Source: Oscillospiraceae bacterium (GTDB lineage Bacteria; Bacillota; Clostridia; Oscillospirales; UBA929). Taken from it: DNA of 7,148 bases. Of this stretch, positions 6,103 through 7,148 are shown piece by piece. The notes under the pieces are model-generated. The model made no database searches, was not told where the DNA came from, and saw nothing but the letters and a program-made list of their open reading frames with translations. A program made the position numbers and the translations under genes. Numbering within the stretch: the first letter of the stretch is position 1; each line of letters opens with the position of its first letter. Location of the stretch: contig WRLJ01000076.1 in the NCBI GenBank assembly GCA_009777685.1, forward strand, positions 1 through 7,148. The letters are read 5' to 3'.

Positions 6103-6243
6103 ATGAAAACGCGAATTTTATCCCTTGCGCTGGCGCTGCTCCTGGTCCTTGCATGTGTTCCGGCGGTAACAGCGAATGCGGGATATACCGAGATCGTGCC
6201 ACCGAAGTATGACGATGTGTATCCTTCATGGATTTCATTTTGA
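6103..6243 (+). CDS. small signal-peptide-bearing peptide, candidate RiPP precursor
   Basis: This 46-aa open frame starts at the ATG at 6103, 8 bases after AAAGAGG (6088-6094). An in-frame ATG at 6097 is only 2 bases from that site and is less likely. Residues 1-26 form a textbook Sec signal peptide: MKTR, a hydrophobic core (residues 5-17, ILSLALALLLVLA), and a signal peptidase I site TANA before Gly27. A lipobox-like LVLAC ending at Cys18 is an alternative cleavage point. The remaining 20 residues contain YTE, two prolines, KYDDVYPS and end WISF, with three Tyr, one Trp and one Phe and no Cys. The gene lies 66 bases before a PqqD-like gene and a radical SAM gene on the same strand with no terminator between, which is the usual place for a RiPP precursor. 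I know no named family it belongs to. Alternatively it is the truncated 5' end of a secreted-protein gene. Confidence 0.65.
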   Translation: MKTRILSLALALLLVLACVPAVTANAGYTEIVPPKYDDVYPSWISF

Positions 6244-6309
6244 AATCCGCTTTCTTAAAAAATGAATTTGGGTGCGATGCACATCGTACTCATCGGAGGG
6301 ATAATCAAA

Positions 6310-6591
6310 ATGAGAATCAATCCATGCCTTGTTCTCAGAACTGTGAGCAACCATTGTTTCCTGATTCCTGTTAGGAAAAATGAAATATCAAAAGAACCTA
6401 TGTATATCAATGAAGTAGGAGCCTACATACTGAGAAATATAAGTTCTTGTCTTGATAATAACATTCTCATGCAAAATACAGCGGAGCATTTTAATATCGG
6501 TTCTGATGAAGAAGCGATTGAAAGCGTTGCAGAGTTTTTAGAAGAGTTAGTGTCAAGCCGAATACTTATTGAAGACGAGGTGTTAGTATGA
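6310..6591 (+). CDS. PqqD-like RiPP recognition element protein
   Basis: This 93-aa protein matches the PqqD fold family (PF05402), small winged-helix proteins that bind precursor leader peptides and present them to the modifying radical SAM enzyme. What shows it: an N-terminal strand region (MRINPCLVLRTV), a beta segment FLIPVRKNE, the family core MYINEVGAYILRNIS in place of the usual LNEVGARIWELL, then LMQNTAEHFNI and the C-terminal helix EEAIESVAEFLEELVSSRILI, which matches the typical VEADVLAFLEELVERGLL pattern. The ATG at 6310 has GGAGGG (6295-6300) 9 bases upstream. An in-frame ATG at 6262 has no ribosome binding site and is rejected. The stop overlaps the next start (ATGA, 6588-6591), implying translational coupling. 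The sequence is AT-rich, unlike the genes to its left. Confidence 0.85.
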   Translation: MRINPCLVLRTVSNHCFLIPVRKNEISKEPMYINEVGAYILRNISSCLDNNILMQNTAEHFNIGSDEEAIESVAEFLEELVSSRILIEDEVLV

Positions 6592-7148
6592 TTTATCCTG
6601 ATAATTTTATTAAAGACGAGATTATAGGTGCTTTCATTGAGGAAAAAATAGGCGACAAACGCATCCCTATTTCTGCCGGGTTTGAATTGACTCCATTTTG
6701 CAATCTTAATTGCATCCATTGCTATTTAAGTCCATCAAGGAGAGCAAAGATACTCACAAATTACCAAGTGAAGAGAATATTGGACATTCTCTTTGAAAAT
6801 GGTACGTTAAGCATATTTTTTACCGGAGGGGAAGTCTTAACAAGACATGATTTTAAGGATATATACATATACGCCAAGAAGAAAGGGTTTCTTGTTTCGA
6901 TCTTGACAAATGCTACTTTAATGTCTGACGATATAATTGAATTATTTTTAGAGTATCCCATCGAGGAAGTGAGTTTCACCATGTACGGGAAGACACAGGA
7001 AACCTATGAATCAATAACAAGAGTGCCGGGTAGTTATCAAAAATTTATTCATGGGATGGAGTTATTACATAAAAATAAGATCCCATGCGAGTTTAAGACC
7101 GTAGGAATGAAACAGAATTTGCATGAATTTTTGGATATTGTTAGTCTA
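6588..7148 (+). CDS. radical SAM enzyme, probable RiPP maturase (partial, runs off window)
   Basis: Only the first 187 residues are present; the frame is still open at the window edge. The TPFCNLNCIHCYL segment contains the radical SAM CX3CX2C iron-sulfur motif at Cys38, Cys42 and Cys45, followed by FTGGE (78-82, SAM-binding GGE), the ILTNATLM strand (105-112), EEVSFTMYG (126-134) and a SITRVPGSYQ segment (142-151), all in the order expected for PqqE/anSME-like radical SAM proteins. Such enzymes usually carry a C-terminal SPASM domain with auxiliary Fe-S clusters, which would lie beyond 7148. The start at 6588 overlaps the pqqD-like stop by 4 bases, and GAGG (6577-6580) lies just upstream. 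Together with the PqqD-like protein it is predicted to modify the 6103-6243 peptide. The reaction type cannot be fixed from the visible half. Confidence 0.9.
   Translation, partial: MIYPDNFIKDEIIGAFIEEKIGDKRIPISAGFELTPFCNLNCIHCYLSPSRRAKILTNYQVKRILDILFENGTLSIFFTGGEVLTRHDFKDIYIYAKKKGFLVSILTNATLMSDDIIELFLEYPIEEVSFTMYGKTQETYESITRVPGSYQKFIHGMELLHKNKIPCEFKTVGMKQNLHEFLDIVSL

Noticed and set aside
6262..6309. Upstream ATG at 6262 for the PqqD-like gene
   Set aside because: No Shine-Dalgarno sequence precedes it, while ATG 6310 has GGAGGG at an ideal 9 bases. The extension would also cover the hairpin 6272-6289.
6423..6982. - strand frames at 6423-6719 and 6761-6982
   Set aside because: They lie antisense to the PqqD-like and radical SAM genes, whose motifs are clear. 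They are shadow frames in AT-rich DNA.
1..7148. CRISPR arrays, tRNA or rRNA genes, transposases
   Set aside because: I saw no regularly spaced direct repeats, no tRNA-like cloverleaf or rRNA sequence, and no transposase or integrase motif in the window.

Overview
The window looks like a piece of a GC-rich Firmicute chromosome, most likely a member of the Clostridia. The evidence is a perfect CIRCE operator in front of groES-groEL, strong AGGAGG-type ribosome binding sites, an ECF-type transporter S component, and GC-rich coding sequence through about position 5600 (39 of 60 bases are G or C in a hand-counted groEL stretch). No gene here fixes the genus, so this placement is inference.

Layout. 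Positions 1-42 hold the last codons of an upstream + strand gene. Positions 83-1033 encode a diacylglycerol/lipid kinase of the DagK/YegS family. The heat-shock chaperonin operon follows: promoter, CIRCE, groES (1182-1466) and groEL (1479-3110), ending in a strong 18-bp hairpin terminator at 3121-3158. On the - strand, converging on that terminator, lies a two-gene transport operon. It has its own promoter at 5521-5549, a half-size ABC exporter that probably starts at a TTG codon (5496 down to 3724), and an ECF S-component-like membrane protein (3689 down to 3183).

Positions 5550-6102 have no confident gene but are not empty. They contain a palindromic repeat-like element (about 5579-5630), a perfect-consensus sigma-A promoter on the + strand (5730-5758), and a roughly 275-nt GC-rich leader with several good hairpins that ends in a probable intrinsic terminator (5976-6039). 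I do not recognise this leader as any known riboswitch or housekeeping RNA.

The most interesting part is the right end. The leader is followed by a 46-codon gene (6103-6243) encoding a Sec-type signal peptide plus a 20-residue tail rich in aromatic residues. Next come a 93-aa PqqD-like protein (6310-6591), which is a RiPP recognition element, and a radical SAM enzyme (6588 to past the window end) whose start overlaps the pqqD-like stop by 4 bases. The order peptide, recognition protein, radical SAM enzyme is that of a RiPP (ribosomally made, post-translationally modified peptide) locus. The two enzyme genes are strikingly AT-rich compared with the rest of the window, which suggests horizontal acquisition. 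The peptide tail has four aromatic-X-(D/E/S) triplets, compatible with but not proof of radical-SAM crosslinking such as three-residue cyclophanes. The natural reading is a signal-peptide-bearing RiPP precursor whose expression depends on read-through of a structured, terminator-containing leader. The truncated enzyme and unseen downstream genes leave the class and chemistry open.
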